NCBI RefSeq assembly: GCF_033115175.1
Contig: NC_084845.1
Coordinates: 1,614,501-1,678,500 of the forward strand
Reading direction: 5' to 3'
DNA from: Lepus europaeus
Lineage: Eukaryota > Chordata > Mammalia > Lagomorpha > Leporidae
Length of the DNA stretch: 64,000 nucleotides
Numbering within the stretch: the first letter of the stretch is position 1; each line of letters begins with the position of its first letter. Below are positions 22,093 through 31,812 of this stretch, piece after piece. Made by a program: the position numbers and the translations under genes. The notes under the pieces are model-generated. The model saw nothing but the letters and a program-made list of their open reading frames with translations. It was not told where the DNA came from and did not search any database.

Positions 22093-22300
22093 TAATAGAA
22101 GTTGAGCAACCCTAATCGGAGTTTAAAATCTCAGGTGCTCTAAAATCTGACACCTACTGTGCACCGCCCAGACATCACAAGCAGAAAATTCCACTCCTAA
22201 TCTGTGGTGGAGCCCTGTGCCCTCTTGAAGGGTACTGGGGTCCCCCCCACGCCAGAATTTGCTGTCACAGGATATCATATAAAACGTGGGACTGGAAAAA
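22093..22300 (+). mobile_element. Possible Tigger-type fossil
   Basis: 'AGTTGAGCAACCCTAATCGGAG' and 'CAGGTGCTCTAAAATCTGA' resemble the terminus of an ancient mariner/Tigger-type element with 'TTGAGCATCCCTAATCC'. Strongly diverged. Confidence 0.35.
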
Positions 22301-22424
22301 TGTTAAGTTTGCACGTGACCAAGCAGAGAGAGACACTGGCAGAAACAATGTACGTGACCCCCACGGTTGCTAATTCCCTCCTATTTTATTTCAAAATGTC
22401 TAACACTATGAGTTTTTGTTGTAC

Positions 22425-22725
22425 AGACAGTACCCGACTGACAAAGCTCAGCTTAGATTTTTCGACGTCATGACGATGCATGGGTTCAGTAGAAACCACT
22501 TCAGATTTTGCATTTGCATCTAGCAGAGCTCAGGAAAATCCTTTCTTGAGAGGCTGGGGTGTGGGAGCAAGCACAGCTCCCCCTCGGGCATCTCCACCCT
22601 GTGCAGCTAAACCAGGATGTACAGTGGGCTAAATATACCGAATGCATTTTCATTTTACAGTATTTGCAACTTGTGTTGGGTTTATTGGGGCGTGACCTCA
22701 TCACAAGTCGACAAGCATCTGGACT
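22425..22725 (+). mobile_element. TcMar-Tigger DNA transposon fossil
   Basis: 'CAGACAGTACCCGACTGACAAAGC' at the left and 'TTTACAGTATTTGCAACTTGTGTTGGGTTTATTGGGGCGTGACCTCATCACAAGTCGACAAGCATCTG' at the right match the ends of a Tigger family with 'CTTACGATGGGTTTATCGGGACGTAACCCCATCGTAAGTCG'. An inverted copy of the same family lies at 52005-52365. Confidence 0.6.
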
Positions 22726-24330
22726 CGTAATCCTGCAGCCTGCCTCTATTCCACTTGGCACAATAGCACAAACAGTAAGATAAGCACCTAGGGCTGTCTC
22801 CACAGACTTCCGTACTAAACTGCCAACACGCACTCAGGACCATGATGTCGTAAAGCTGCAATGGCCTCGCTTTTTAAGAAAGTAATCTGTGAGAAAGCCC
22901 ATGAACACATGAAAACAAAACACTGACAGTTTATATAGTTTCACTGGGAAAAAAACCAAACAAAACATTTGCTCTAGCAGATGTTCAATGCTTTGTCCCC
23001 TATGTTCCATCTGCTTCCTTTCCCAAGGCACAACACTCTTGAGAATGTCCCCAGCCATCAAGAGTCCCACAAGGACACACCTGTCCTGAGGGGTTCTGAA
23101 TTGTGCTGAATACCCACAGCGGCTTGAGATCAACAGCAGTCGATTTCTGAGTGCAATCGAAAGCAATGCTATTTGGTCGTGAGGGAGTGGAGTCTTTGGA
23201 TGTATTCACTTCTGAGAGTTCCTCCAGGTGCTCAGGGCTTGTGGGTGCCAGGAAACAGGACAATGTCTGTGGAAACAAACATGAAGTGGGGCCCCTGCTC
23301 TTGTGTTTCTATGGGAGAGGGACGCTGGTCGCTTTCACAGGCTGGTTTTCACTCTTTAGAGCAGAGGGGTTTAGAAATCCCTCTCAAGAGCCTAACAGTG
23401 TCCCCAGCACATAATGAGCCCTCCCCCAACGCATGCTGCAGAGAGAGGGAGATGCAGCTCACCAGTGGGAACAGACAACGGGGACGGCAGCACCTGCCCC
23501 AGCTGCCCAGCGAGCTCCTGCAATTTCTTAATTCCTTTTTTATTGATAGCAGCTTGCACGGTCAGCTTTCCATTTTTTGTACGCCCCCGCTTTTCTGCAA
23601 AGAAAACCATCAGCTGACACCCTTAGCAATCCCTTCAACAACTGGAATGAACCGGCCAGGTGAGGTGGGGAGGGCACTCATCCATTCGTCCATGTTAGCA
23701 GCAGGGGAGCACTGCCATGGCAACCATGAGGGCTGCGGGACAGGACAGCGTGAGGCTGGAATTCTCCAGGCTCACAAGCAGAGAACGGGTGATCGACAGG
23801 TATCTGTGCCTGTCACTCGTCGATGGACAGTAGCGTGTGCATCTTAGTGATGGCTCGTACCTCGTGAAGCATTCGCTTACTGTTCTCAGGTGTATGTGAT
23901 CCCATCCCCGATAACAGAGGCTTTGAGAGGAATAAATCACTCCCTGTCTACGGAGGCCTGCTACCCAGGTGGCCTCATATAGACCATCTGTTTCAGAGTC
24001 CATGGGGCAGGCAGGAACACGCAGAAATGCAAATCCATGGCTATGGGGCCCCAGGCTTCTGCAGCAAAATCTCTTATCCCAAGTATCCACCCACTTTTAC
24101 AATCTGTCACTCTCTTCCTCATCACACAGATCATTTATTCCTAACAGATTTTAGAGTTGCACGTTCTAATACCAAAAGACAAAAACCAAGAGCTAACTGG
24201 CTTTCATTGGAGACAGAGCGGGGCTCCCGCTGAGCAGCGGCAGAACAGCCCGTTTTGTAGGTGAGAACAAGGAAGTGGAACAATTTGGGTAAAGCTGCCT
24301 GGTTAACAACAGATTACTTTTTTTTTCTTA
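22726..24330. other. Unassigned 1.6-kb stretch, no gene recognised
   Basis: Mixed composition with scattered CpGs, including 23755-23830 and 24040-24240. The 224-codon plus-strand frame (23173-23847) lacks any known domain, and its codon pattern looks random. An X-box-like palindrome ACTGCCATGGCAAC lies at 23711-23724. Confidence 0.35.
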
Positions 24331-24347
24331 AAGATTTATTTACTTAT

Positions 24348-24390
<43 letters not shown>

Positions 24391-24396
24391 TTCCAT

Positions 24397-24725
24397 TGTC
24401 GGAAATCTACGGGTTCCCGACAAGACCGAGACCCGTATAGTAAGCAGAATCCACCACGTTTCATGCGCTTTTCAGCTTTTCTTTATTGCTTCTCTCCTTC
24501 CTCTCTCGTTCTCCCCAGGCGTCCCTCTTATATAGTCCACAGCCCAATTACTAAAAATGGGCATGAAAAACAGGATGTGGTTCCTCAAACTATTGTTTCA
24601 GTTTGAGTCCTGCATGAAAAACAGGATGTACTTCAGTCCGTTGTTTCGGTTTAAGTGAGCCAGGCTACGTGACCTCCAGCCACAGGGAATGGTTGTCACA
24701 AGTGGCCGGCCTGTGGTTCCCCACA
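24397..24725 (-). repeat. 3' LTR of the provirus
   Basis: 329 bp. On the minus strand: U3 starts TGTGGGGAACC (24725), TATATAA is at 24528-24534, AATAAA at 24482-24487, and the end is at 24397. U3 holds two related copies of about 50 bp, each starting GCATGAAAAACAGGATGT on the plus strand (24561 and 24612). It differs from the 5' LTR at about ten positions plus one 1-bp indel. Confidence 0.9.
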
Positions 24726-24740
24726 GCTCCCCCTTTTTAG
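24726..24740 (-). other. Polypurine tract
   Basis: Minus strand CTAAAAAGGGGGAGC directly abuts the U3 start (24725), the expected plus-strand primer position. Confidence 0.8.
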
Positions 24741-25119
24741 TTTTTTAGCAAGAGAGCGTGCCTGTCTTAGGTCCCCAGCAACGCACCATGGGCTTACCCA
24801 TCATGGAAACAGGGAGTGGCTCGTCTCCCTGTTCTGTCTTAGGTTGCTCCGTGTGCTTGCCAGTGGTTACCCGTCATTGACTACCGCTCCAGCATGCTGA
24901 GCCAAATCGCTTCATCATGGGGGTCGTCTCACTGGATGGCCAACATAGCCTGTTGGATCACCAAGTTGGTGCGCTGTTGCCTTTCCAGCAATAACAGGCA
25001 AGTAAGCTGAAGTATTGGACAGAGGCATAGGCCAGGGAAGTGCCCTAAGCAATCCCCAAGAGACACCTTCTTTCTCATTGCAGGCAACACCCACCACCAT
25101 CAGCATTAAGGCAAATATC
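24741..25119 (-). other. Proviral 3' noncoding region
   Basis: Sequence between the env trace and the polypurine tract. No open frame of interest; the 80-codon minus-strand frame at 24915-25157 has no viral domain. Confidence 0.5.
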
Positions 25120-25242
25120 TTATACCCGTGAAGCATTTTGAGCTCTAACAAATACATCTAAAGCACAACCAATAATAATTCCCAAAACTGCAGCAAGGCA
25201 GATCAACAGCAAGGCTATCAAAAAGGGCACAAAACAGTCTTT
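25120..25242 (-). pseudogene. env: Possible env transmembrane-end remnant
   Basis: On the minus strand a 40-codon frame, preceded by a stop (25243-25245) and ended by TAA (25120-25122), encodes about 25 hydrophobic residues ('LIALLLICLAAVLGIIIGCA') followed by a short polar tail. This position between integrase and the polypurine tract is where the membrane anchor of a retroviral Env TM subunit lies. It is short and may be coincidental; the rest of env is absent. Confidence 0.4.
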
Positions 25243-25351
25243 TCATTCGTCCGTCTCTGCAGCCGGTTAGGCGGACAGTTCCGAGGGTTGCTCCTTCTCT
25301 CTGGTGCCCAAACCGGTTGTGAGGCTCCCTGTGGAGAAAAACAAACTGCAC

Positions 25352-26221
25352 CTAGTACCCTTCTAGCAAAGGGAACCGGCCCTTCCATTGTTTATCTTGG
25401 GGGTCCCTCCATAGGATCATTTGTTTTGTGTCGACTGGAACGTTATCATTCTCAGCCGAGTGTGCAGAGGACTGTTTGTCGACTGTCTGTGAGGGATGAT
25501 CAAAACTGTCATATCGGAACATGCGACGTTCTGCTGGGGTCTTGCTGTTTGATGTTTTGTTTAAAAAATTAATGGTAAGTAGGGCATAATTAAGTATATC
25601 CTTAGGGGAACAGGTGAGTGCCCCTACTCCCCCTTTTTGTTTTAATATGATAGTTTTAAGATATAAATTTGCTCGCTCCTCAACGGCTTGTCCTTGTGGA
25701 TTACAGGGAATACCAGTAATGTGGGTAATACCAAATTGTTGAACAAAGCGCTTCATTTCTTGAGAAGTGTATGCTGGCCCACTATCAGTTTTTATGACTT
25801 TAGGAATGCCCCAGGTGGCAAAACATTGCAACAAGTGTTGTTTAACATGTGTCACTGTTTCCTTGGCCATGGCTGACACAATGAGTATGCCAGAAAAGGT
25901 ATCCACTGTGACATGAATGCCTGCCAATTTACCAAACTCGGAGTGATGGGTAACATCCATTTGCCATATGTGACAAGGAAATAGGCCACGGGGATTAGTC
26001 CCAGTGGGTGTTTTAACAGGTTGGAAAGTGACACATTTGGGACAATTGCATACAATTTCTTTTGCAATGCGAATAGGGATTTTAAATTTTAAAGATAAAA
26101 TTTTACTATTAACATGCCATAGGTTATGAAAACTCTTGGCCTGATCCACTACGGTGCCGATTATGAAAAAACGAGATTGTGAATCTGCTGTTGCATTTCC
26201 ATTGGATAAGGGTCCGGGCAA
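25352..26221 (-). pseudogene. pol: Betaretrovirus-like integrase (pol 3' part)
   Basis: Open for 289 codons. It begins in the last part of RNase H ('LPGPLSNGNATAD', residues 5-13 region, carrying the fourth acidic residue), then the HHCC zinc-binding domain (H32, H36, C60, C63). The catalytic core follows with D89 ('QMDVTH'), D146 ('KTDSGPAYTS') and E182 ('QAVEERAN'), an exact D,D-35-E spacing. Near the end 'WRDPQDKQWKG' (271-281) matches the C-terminal DNA-binding region. Motif wording ('TDSGPAYTS', 'GIPCNPQGQ') is beta-like. Retroviral integrase inserts viral DNA into the host chromosome. There is no stop inside, but the natural start is the upstream pol frame, from which it is separated by a frameshift near 26225, so it is called a pseudogene. 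The nominal ATG is not a viral start. Confidence 0.88.
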
Positions 26222-26622
26222 GCCTGTATGAGCCCTGATAAGCCAATAAATATGGGCTCGATACGGTGAAATAGGGCTTGTTGTACTAGCTCAAAATAGG
26301 CATGGACTGTAGAATGTTTGGAAATTAAGGATGATGAACCTAACCTTGTTACTGCATTAACTACATAAGCACTGTCTGAAAAAATATGTAATGGTCCTGA
26401 AACACAACTAATAATTTTTGATACAGCTGCTAGCTCAGCATGCTGTGGAGATGGAGAGGCGGTAACTACTCGAAAGATTTTATCCCCTAGGAGGGCTACT
26501 CCAGTTCCTCCTTTAGCCCCATCTGTGAATGCCATGGGTGCTCCTTCCTGAAGGGCTTTGATGATCACGTTTGGGTCATCAAATCCCCCATCACTGGGCC
26601 GGGCACTTCTTGTCAGGATCAC
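26161..26622 (-). pseudogene. pol: Retroviral RNase H domain (pol), frameshifted
   Basis: The minus-strand frame carries the RNase H catalytic landmarks in order: D in 'AFTDGAKGG' (about residue 34), E in 'QHAELAAV' (about 63) and D in 'IFSDSAYVV' (about 83). The C-terminal part then shifts frame around 26225: the expected 'LPGPL..GNA.AD' ending is read in the integrase frame. RNase H removes the RNA strand during reverse transcription. The reverse transcriptase that should precede it (at higher coordinates) is not recognisable. Confidence 0.8.
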
Positions 26623-28120
26623 AGCGTCTGCATCATCACCTCCTCTGGATCTCTGTCCGTTTCTGGAAGAGGAAAGACAAGGGGATCTCCCTTGGAGGCA
26701 AACTGTTCCCTGGCTGGGTTGTTAGTTGCATCAGGCATAGGCCCGATATTTTTGGCCGGTATTCAAATTGGAGTCAACTCCCCTATGGGGAACACACAGC
26801 CAAATCCTCTTCCCAACTGAATCAGTGGGTCAGGCCCTCTCCAGAGTTGGGTGAGAGGGTCTCTCCATCTAACGAGCATCTGAGGTTTAGGGGTTAAATG
26901 TCCCCAATGTTTTTGGAACCTTGATTCCCTTGCCCCTTTTGAAAAATTTCTTGTGGGTTGTGAGGAATTTTAGTAGAGTGTTGAATCATTTTATGTCTTG
27001 GCGGCACTTTTAAACATCCCAATTGGTTATTATCTCTGTAAGATGAGAGATATATCTTTTGACATCTCCAGGGGCCCTTTTGGAGATACCAAAAGTTTAG
27101 AGAATTTAGAACTTTGATTTTTAGAAACTTTGTTAAAGGTGCCAAGAGAACTTAGACTATCTGGTTAGAATAGAATTTTTTAACATCCTGAAATGATAGC
27201 CCTTCATTAGACAGGGTGATCCTAACACTTTTAGACCAGGTCTAATCATAATGATATTTAACAATACTTTTCATCAATCTGAACTTAACAGAGACAGTAG
27301 AGTACACACTAGATTACCTTGGAAACCAGAAATAAAAACCTTGAACATAAGAGTTAGCACACAAAATCCTCACATAACTCAGAACTATTTAACAGAGCTA
27401 AAAAGAGAACTTTAGAAACAGCAGAGTAACCAATTAAGTAGACACTGTTAAAAAGAGACACTATAGTTTTTGCAAAAACAGATCTGTGAAAGAAACAAGT
27501 TTAAAGCATATTCAGGACATGTAAAGACTTGTAAGACCACTTTAGCTGGAAAGCAAAAACATGAATACAACATATGTCTGACATTACTTACAACATTTTA
27601 ATACACTCTGTATAATTTGAATTGACTCAAACGGTTGTTACTTTAACAAATTTAGAGTCTCATTCTTTGAGAGTTCCAGGGATCCTACTGGAAGTCCCAA
27701 AGTTGTTAGACTCCACTTGAGAATTTAAACTGTTAGAGAGTCAAACCGCTCAGCCAAAAACTAGTAACCAAGGCTGTGGGCTAGATCTGATTAGAGTTAG
27801 GTAGTCACTCAAACATTAAAGACAAATTCAATAAAACACGAAACCTTCAAGACGCGTACAAACTCTCAGATAAGTTAACTACAGCAGCACAGAAAAGAGC
27901 TGGCCATCAGCATAGGAGCCCATTGCTTAGGACAGGGAAACACATCTGAAACAAAGCGGCAGAGAATGAGAGTGGCCAGTTTGCAGCAACACGGGGGAAC
28001 TCCTTTACTTTACTGCAGCCTGATGTCTGGCCAGTTCCCTGTAAGCTGCTGACCAGAGGAGGAAATCTCCCCCTCCCAGAACGGCATTCGCAAGTCTCCT
28101 GCATGCTTAAATTGGCAAAC
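26623..28120 (-). other. Unrecognised noncoding interior of the provirus
   Basis: Between the gag 5' end and RNase H a full betaretrovirus would carry about 4 kb of gag, protease and reverse transcriptase. Here there are about 1.5 kb, AT-rich from 26900 to 27900, with stops in every frame and no retroviral motif that I can identify. 26623-26900 may include a decayed end of reverse transcriptase/connection. The rest may be captured foreign sequence or extremely decayed viral sequence. Confidence 0.5.
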
Positions 28121-28594
28121 TTACAGGAACAGGCAGAGACCCCTGGGCCAGGCGGGATCTCCGGACATAAGGAAGGAACCAGAGGAGCCGTGGGTGGGGG
28201 TCTCTCCATCCTCGGACACCCGTTCGTCTCCATTCTCTGAGGCCCTCTCATCCTCATGCTGACTTCCTGCTCGTGAGGCTCGCTGGACCTCTTCTAATAT
28301 TTCCGCCCCTTCATCGAGTAGGCGCGTTATTGGTTCTGAATCATCCCGTAAGGCCTGATCAATGACTTGCCACAATCTGAGAATCTCCTGTGGCTTCCCT
28401 GCAGCTCTTAACTGTCTACCTACCCTTCGCCATTGGCTTTCTTCTAGGTCGCCATTCTCTAGAAACCAAGGCGAAAATTCTGCCATAGATCTCGTAAATG
28501 CGCAGATCGCAGCCGCTTTCATGGGTGTTCCCGTGGACTTCAGCAGGCGGTTTATTAGCACCCTCATTTTTACCACCGATGGTACGTTTCCCAT
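28121..28594 (-). pseudogene. gag: Gag matrix-region fragment
   Basis: A 157-codon frame starting ATG about 100 nt after the primer site, where gag is expected. It begins MGN, a myristoylation-type N-terminus used by Gag to reach the plasma membrane. Residues 10-95 resemble a helical beta-type matrix domain ('RLLKSTGTPMKAAAI', 'FSPWFLENGDLEESQWRRVG', 'ILRLWQVIDQALRDD'). After about residue 105 comes a Glu/Ser-rich segment, then a stop; capsid and nucleocapsid are missing. Assigned mainly by position and N-terminus. Confidence 0.65.
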
Positions 28595-28692
28595 TTTGAG
28601 TTTCCGCGGATATCTCCTAGGTTTACCCCTAGAATCCTGTCTATAGATGTTTCAAATTTGAACTTTCTTACGTTCTCCCGTCGGTGATTTGC

Positions 28693-28710
28693 ATCCAAGT
28701 CACGGCACCA
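28693..28710 (-). other. Primer binding site, tRNA-His type
   Basis: The minus strand reads TGGTGCCGTGACTTGGAT, 17 of 18 bases complementary to the 3' end of mammalian tRNA-His (one mismatch), two bases after the 5' LTR end. Betaretroviruses usually use tRNA-Lys. Confidence 0.85.
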
Positions 28711-28712
28711 GA

Positions 28713-29040
28713 TGTTGGAAATCTACGGGTTCCCGAAAAAACCGAGATCCGTATAGTAAGCAGAATCCACCACGTTTCATGCGCTTTTCAGCTTTTCTTT
28801 ATTGCTTCTCCCTTCCTCTCTTGTTCTCCCCAGGCGTCCCTCTTATATAGTCCACAGCCCGATTACTAAAAATGGGCATGAAAAACAGGATGTGGTTCCT
28901 CAAACTATTGTTTCAGTTTGAGTCCTGCATGAAAAACAGGATGTACTCCAGTCCGTTGTTTCGGTTTAAGTGAGCCAGGCTACGTGACCTCCAGCCGCAG
29001 GGAATGGTTGTCACAAGCGGCCGGCCTGTGGCTCCCCACA
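28713..29040 (-). repeat. 5' LTR of the provirus
   Basis: 328 bp, same layout as the 3' LTR: U3 starts at 29040, the TATATAA and AATAAA signals are conserved, and U5 ends at 28713. Flanked on the outside by TTCCAT (29041-29046). Confidence 0.9.
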
Positions 29041-29221
29041 TTCCATTCCATTTGCTGGTTCATGCTCCAGAGGGCTGCAATGGCCAGCGCTGGGCCAGGA
29101 CCAAGCCAGGAGCCAGGAGCTTCTTACTGGATTCCCATGTGGGTGTCAGGGGCCCAAACACTTGGATCATCTCCCACTGTTTTTCCAGGCCCCTGGCAAA
29201 GAGCTGGATCAAAAGTGAAGC

Positions 29222-29551
29222 AGGGGCCGGCAATGGGGCACAGCGGGTAAAGCTGCTGCCTGCAGCACCAGCATCCCATATGGGCACCGGTTCAAGTCCC
29301 AGCTGCTCCTCTTCTGATCCAGCTCTCTGCTATGGCCTGGGAAAGCAGTAGAAGATGGCCCAAGCCCTTGGGCCCTGGCACCCACGTAGGAGACAGAAGA
29401 AGCTCCTGGTTTTGGATCGGCTCAGCTCTGGCCATTGCAGCCATCGGGGGAGTGAACCAGTACCTCTCTCTCTTTGCCTCTGCCTCTCTATAAGCCTGCT
29501 TTTCAAAAAAAAAAATAAACATAAAAAAAGAAATTAATCTTTAAAAAAAAA
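29222..29551 (+). repeat. CSINE inserted in a CSINE
   Basis: Full-length plus-strand copy ('GGGGCCGGCAATGGGGCACAGCGGG' to an A-rich tail). It is flanked by imperfect duplications AAAAGTGAAGCA (about 29210-29221) and AAAAGTGGAACA (about 29549-29560). It is inverted relative to its host copy. Confidence 0.85.
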
Positions 29552-29640
29552 GTGGAACAGCCAGGACTCACACTGGTGCCAGATGGGATGCCAGCATGGT
29601 AGGTGGTGGCTTTACTCACCATGCCACAGCCCCAGCCCCA

Positions 29641-30241
29641 AGAGATTAGATCTGGTCAATTGGGGGATCTCACTGTTTCCTTGAAGTGTCAGTTTGACAA
29701 TGCAGTGTTTGGCATGAGTGGCTCTGTTTTGGTCTGGTCTGGTTTGTCAGGGCCTTGAGAAGGTGCTCAGTTTGAAACAATGCCCTCCTATCATTTTTGA
29801 TAAACACCAATGTGGTAGCTACAAGCTTCCGTATCTTGAGTACTTGAAATGTGGTGAGTCTCAAGTGAGAAACGCTGTGATTATAAGAAAAAAATGTAAA
29901 ATAGCTCACTGATTTTCTAATTTCAGTGAAATTGTAGTTCGCATCTATTGAGTTAAATAAAAGCTACTGTCAGGATGAACTCCATGCATCTCCTTCCACC
30001 TTTCCAGAAAGGTGCTGTCTACTGACACTCATGGCATGCATTTGTGTCTCCTCTTATATTCTCCCTGCAGCCTCTTTTAGGGTCTGGCAGAACCCTGCTT
30101 GAGTATTTCTTGTTTGTTTGCTTTCCATTTTCCTGCAACCCTGGAACACTCCATGAATAGTATTACAGACTCTATCTTGTTGATCCTGTCTTCCCAGCAC
30201 CTAGAACAACCAGATGCACAGCTAGCTCTTGATATTCCCCA
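29641..30241. other. Unassigned AT-rich sequence
   Basis: No recognisable repeat or coding signal, apart from an L2-like 'ACTCCATGAATAGTATTACAGACTCTATCTTGTTGATCCTGTCTTCCCAGCACCTAGAAC' at about 30148-30208. Confidence 0.4.
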
Positions 30242-30336
30242 GGCACGTTGGCAGGGAGCAGGACAGGAAGTGGAGCAGCCAGCATGCTGGCATGACAGGA
30301 GCTGCTTAAAGCGCTGCAACACAGCGCCAGCCCCAC
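30242..30336 (-). repeat. CSINE fragment
   Basis: Only the head-proximal part of a minus-strand copy, 'GCACGTTGGCAGGGAGCAGGACAGGAAGTGGAGCAGCC' to 'CAACACAGCGCCAGCCCC'. It interrupts an L2-like fossil. Confidence 0.75.
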
Positions 30337-30834
30337 GAGGAAATTCTCTGCCTCACTGACTTCTGGGGAGTGGGGTTCCCCAGCATCAGGAGCCACTTTT
30401 CTTCTGTTCTCCTTTCAACTAAACCTGGACCTCACTGGTTTGTTAACTTTGCATCTTGGGAGAAACTAGGGTTTGGTTTTGTTTTGCTAGGGCTGAGGTA
30501 GGCTCCAACACTGTCCCAAGAGAACAGTTCAGATCTGAAGTCAGAAATACCTGGTCTGCTCAGTGGTTGCCTTCATCTTCCCTTAGAAATGATCTGATCT
30601 GCTACTATCATAACCCTGCCTGTCACTCTGGTCTTACCCCAATATATTATTTTCCTGAGAATGTAATGCTACCACATATAAACATATATAAGGTAAAAGC
30701 TATGCATATGTACATTATGGGGAAAATACATACACATGTGTCTAGATCTGTCTGTACCTGTATCCATACCCATACCTGTATGTATATTGTTTCCATCTCT
30801 GTTTCTATTTACTATGTTTTCAAATAGGGTACGA

Positions 30835-30935
30835 GCTTTAATGAGAAGAAAGATTACATCGGTCTTGGGTGCTCACCACCCAGAACAGGGTCTGATGAAC
30901 AGCGGGCAGCCAACAGATATTTGTTGAATGAGTAG
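30835..30935 (+). repeat. L2 3' end
   Basis: 'AACAGGGTCTGATGAACAGCGGGCAGCCAACAGATATTTGTTGAATGAGTAG' is the L2 terminal signature. Confidence 0.65.
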
Positions 30936-31664
30936 CTCAATCAGACAACTAATTTTTGGTGAGAAAAAAATGCTGTTTACATTATTGGTGCTGGGAGCCA
31001 CAGCAGAACAGAAACCTGTGGTTTCTTCTACTGTCTACGAGGGCACACAAAGCCGGTTTTTGCTCTTCGGCAAAGACACCATTTTAAATGTGCCTGAAAG
31101 ATGCTGACCTGGATGAAGCCCAGGTGGAGAGCAGAGCTAGCTTGCACCTCCCTGGACTTGCTGCTCGGGTATCCTTCACTCTGCCCTGGTCCTTAAACCA
31201 TCCACTGATGTCAGTGGTGCAGGCTCTGCCTGTTGCTATGGATACCGTAGTCAGAGTGGAAATGGGGAAGAGGCTGAGAGATACTCGATTTCCAGACTGT
31301 GTGTGGGTTAGCATCCCAACTTGCCATGCCAATTGTTCCCAGCAAGTATTTGTAGAGGGGATTGAATAAAGATAAGGGATCACAGGAAAGTCACGTTTTT
31401 TTTTTTTTTTTAACTTGTTTTCTCTCTAAAAATGAGATTTGCTGGATCCCTGGATTATAGTAGATGCTGCTGTTGAATCACCTGGCATTATACTTGTCAT
31501 GCTGTGGCCAGGATATTTTTTTTTAAAAACTGTGTTCCAGACTTCACTTGCATCAGAATGAGGAGAGGGGAGGGGGTGGATGGCTAAAATGCAGAGTCCT
31601 GGCCTGTGGGCAAGGTCCCACACCCGACCCTCTTTTTAAGCCCCTCTCCTCCTTTATTTTATGT
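30936..31664. other. Unassigned sequence with X-box-like site
   Basis: Non-repetitive; contains GTTGCTATGGATAC at 31232-31245 (RFX X-box-like) and a T run at about 31397-31411. Confidence 0.4.
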
Positions 31665-31812
31665 GGAAATCATCCCAGTATCTGAAATTATCTTGTTACT
31701 TTTTCCTTCTTTCCCAACACTGCAGAGTAAGCTCCACTGCATGAGAATGGAGACTGTCTTTCTTGCTGTCCTATACTGTCCCAATGCCCAGCACTCGGCA
31801 GGTGCTTCCTGT
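31665..31812 (+). repeat. L2 fragment
   Basis: 'GAGTAAGCTCCACTGCATGAGAATGGAGACTGTCTTTCTTGC' then 'CAATGCCCAGCACTCGGCAGGTGCTTCCTG'; cut by the MER2 insertion. Confidence 0.6.

Larger units (their letters stand above)
24397..29040 (-). mobile_element. Betaretrovirus-like endogenous provirus (RERV-H-like), internally defective
   Basis: A 4.64-kb proviral insertion transcribed on the minus strand. The two LTRs (28713-29040 is the 5' one, 24397-24725 the 3' one) begin TG and end CA in both directions. The 6-bp duplication TTCCAT (24391-24396, 29041-29046) is the length typical of betaretroviruses. In transcription order: 5' LTR, tRNA-His-type primer site, short leader, gag 5' end, about 1.3 kb of unrecognised DNA, RNase H, integrase, a trace of env, polypurine tract, 3' LTR. 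Most of gag, all of protease and reverse transcriptase, and most of env are missing, so the copy cannot be autonomous. The combination of rabbit host, beta-type pol and His primer site points to the RERV-H group (first reported as 'human retrovirus 5' and later traced to rabbit DNA); this assignment is from recall. Confidence 0.88.
24331..29640 (-). repeat. CSINE split by a provirus and by another CSINE
   Basis: One minus-strand CSINE is in three pieces: tail and (GA)n tract 24331-24396, body 29041-29219 ('CCATTTGCTGGTTCATGCTCC'), and head 29552-29640. The first gap is the provirus (24397-29040), the second a plus-strand CSINE (29222-29551). Confidence 0.85.

Noticed and set aside
23173..23847. 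224-codon plus-strand open frame
   Set aside because: No recognisable domain, low-complexity-free but random-looking composition, no splice or Kozak support.
24350..24390. Tandem (GA)n runs as a possible CRISPR or satellite array
   Set aside because: They are the CT/GA box of CSINEs expanded as microsatellites; no spacer structure, and the genome is mammalian.
24915..25157. 80-codon minus-strand frame in the env region
   Set aside because: No Env motif; a neighbouring frame holds the more convincing hydrophobic segment.
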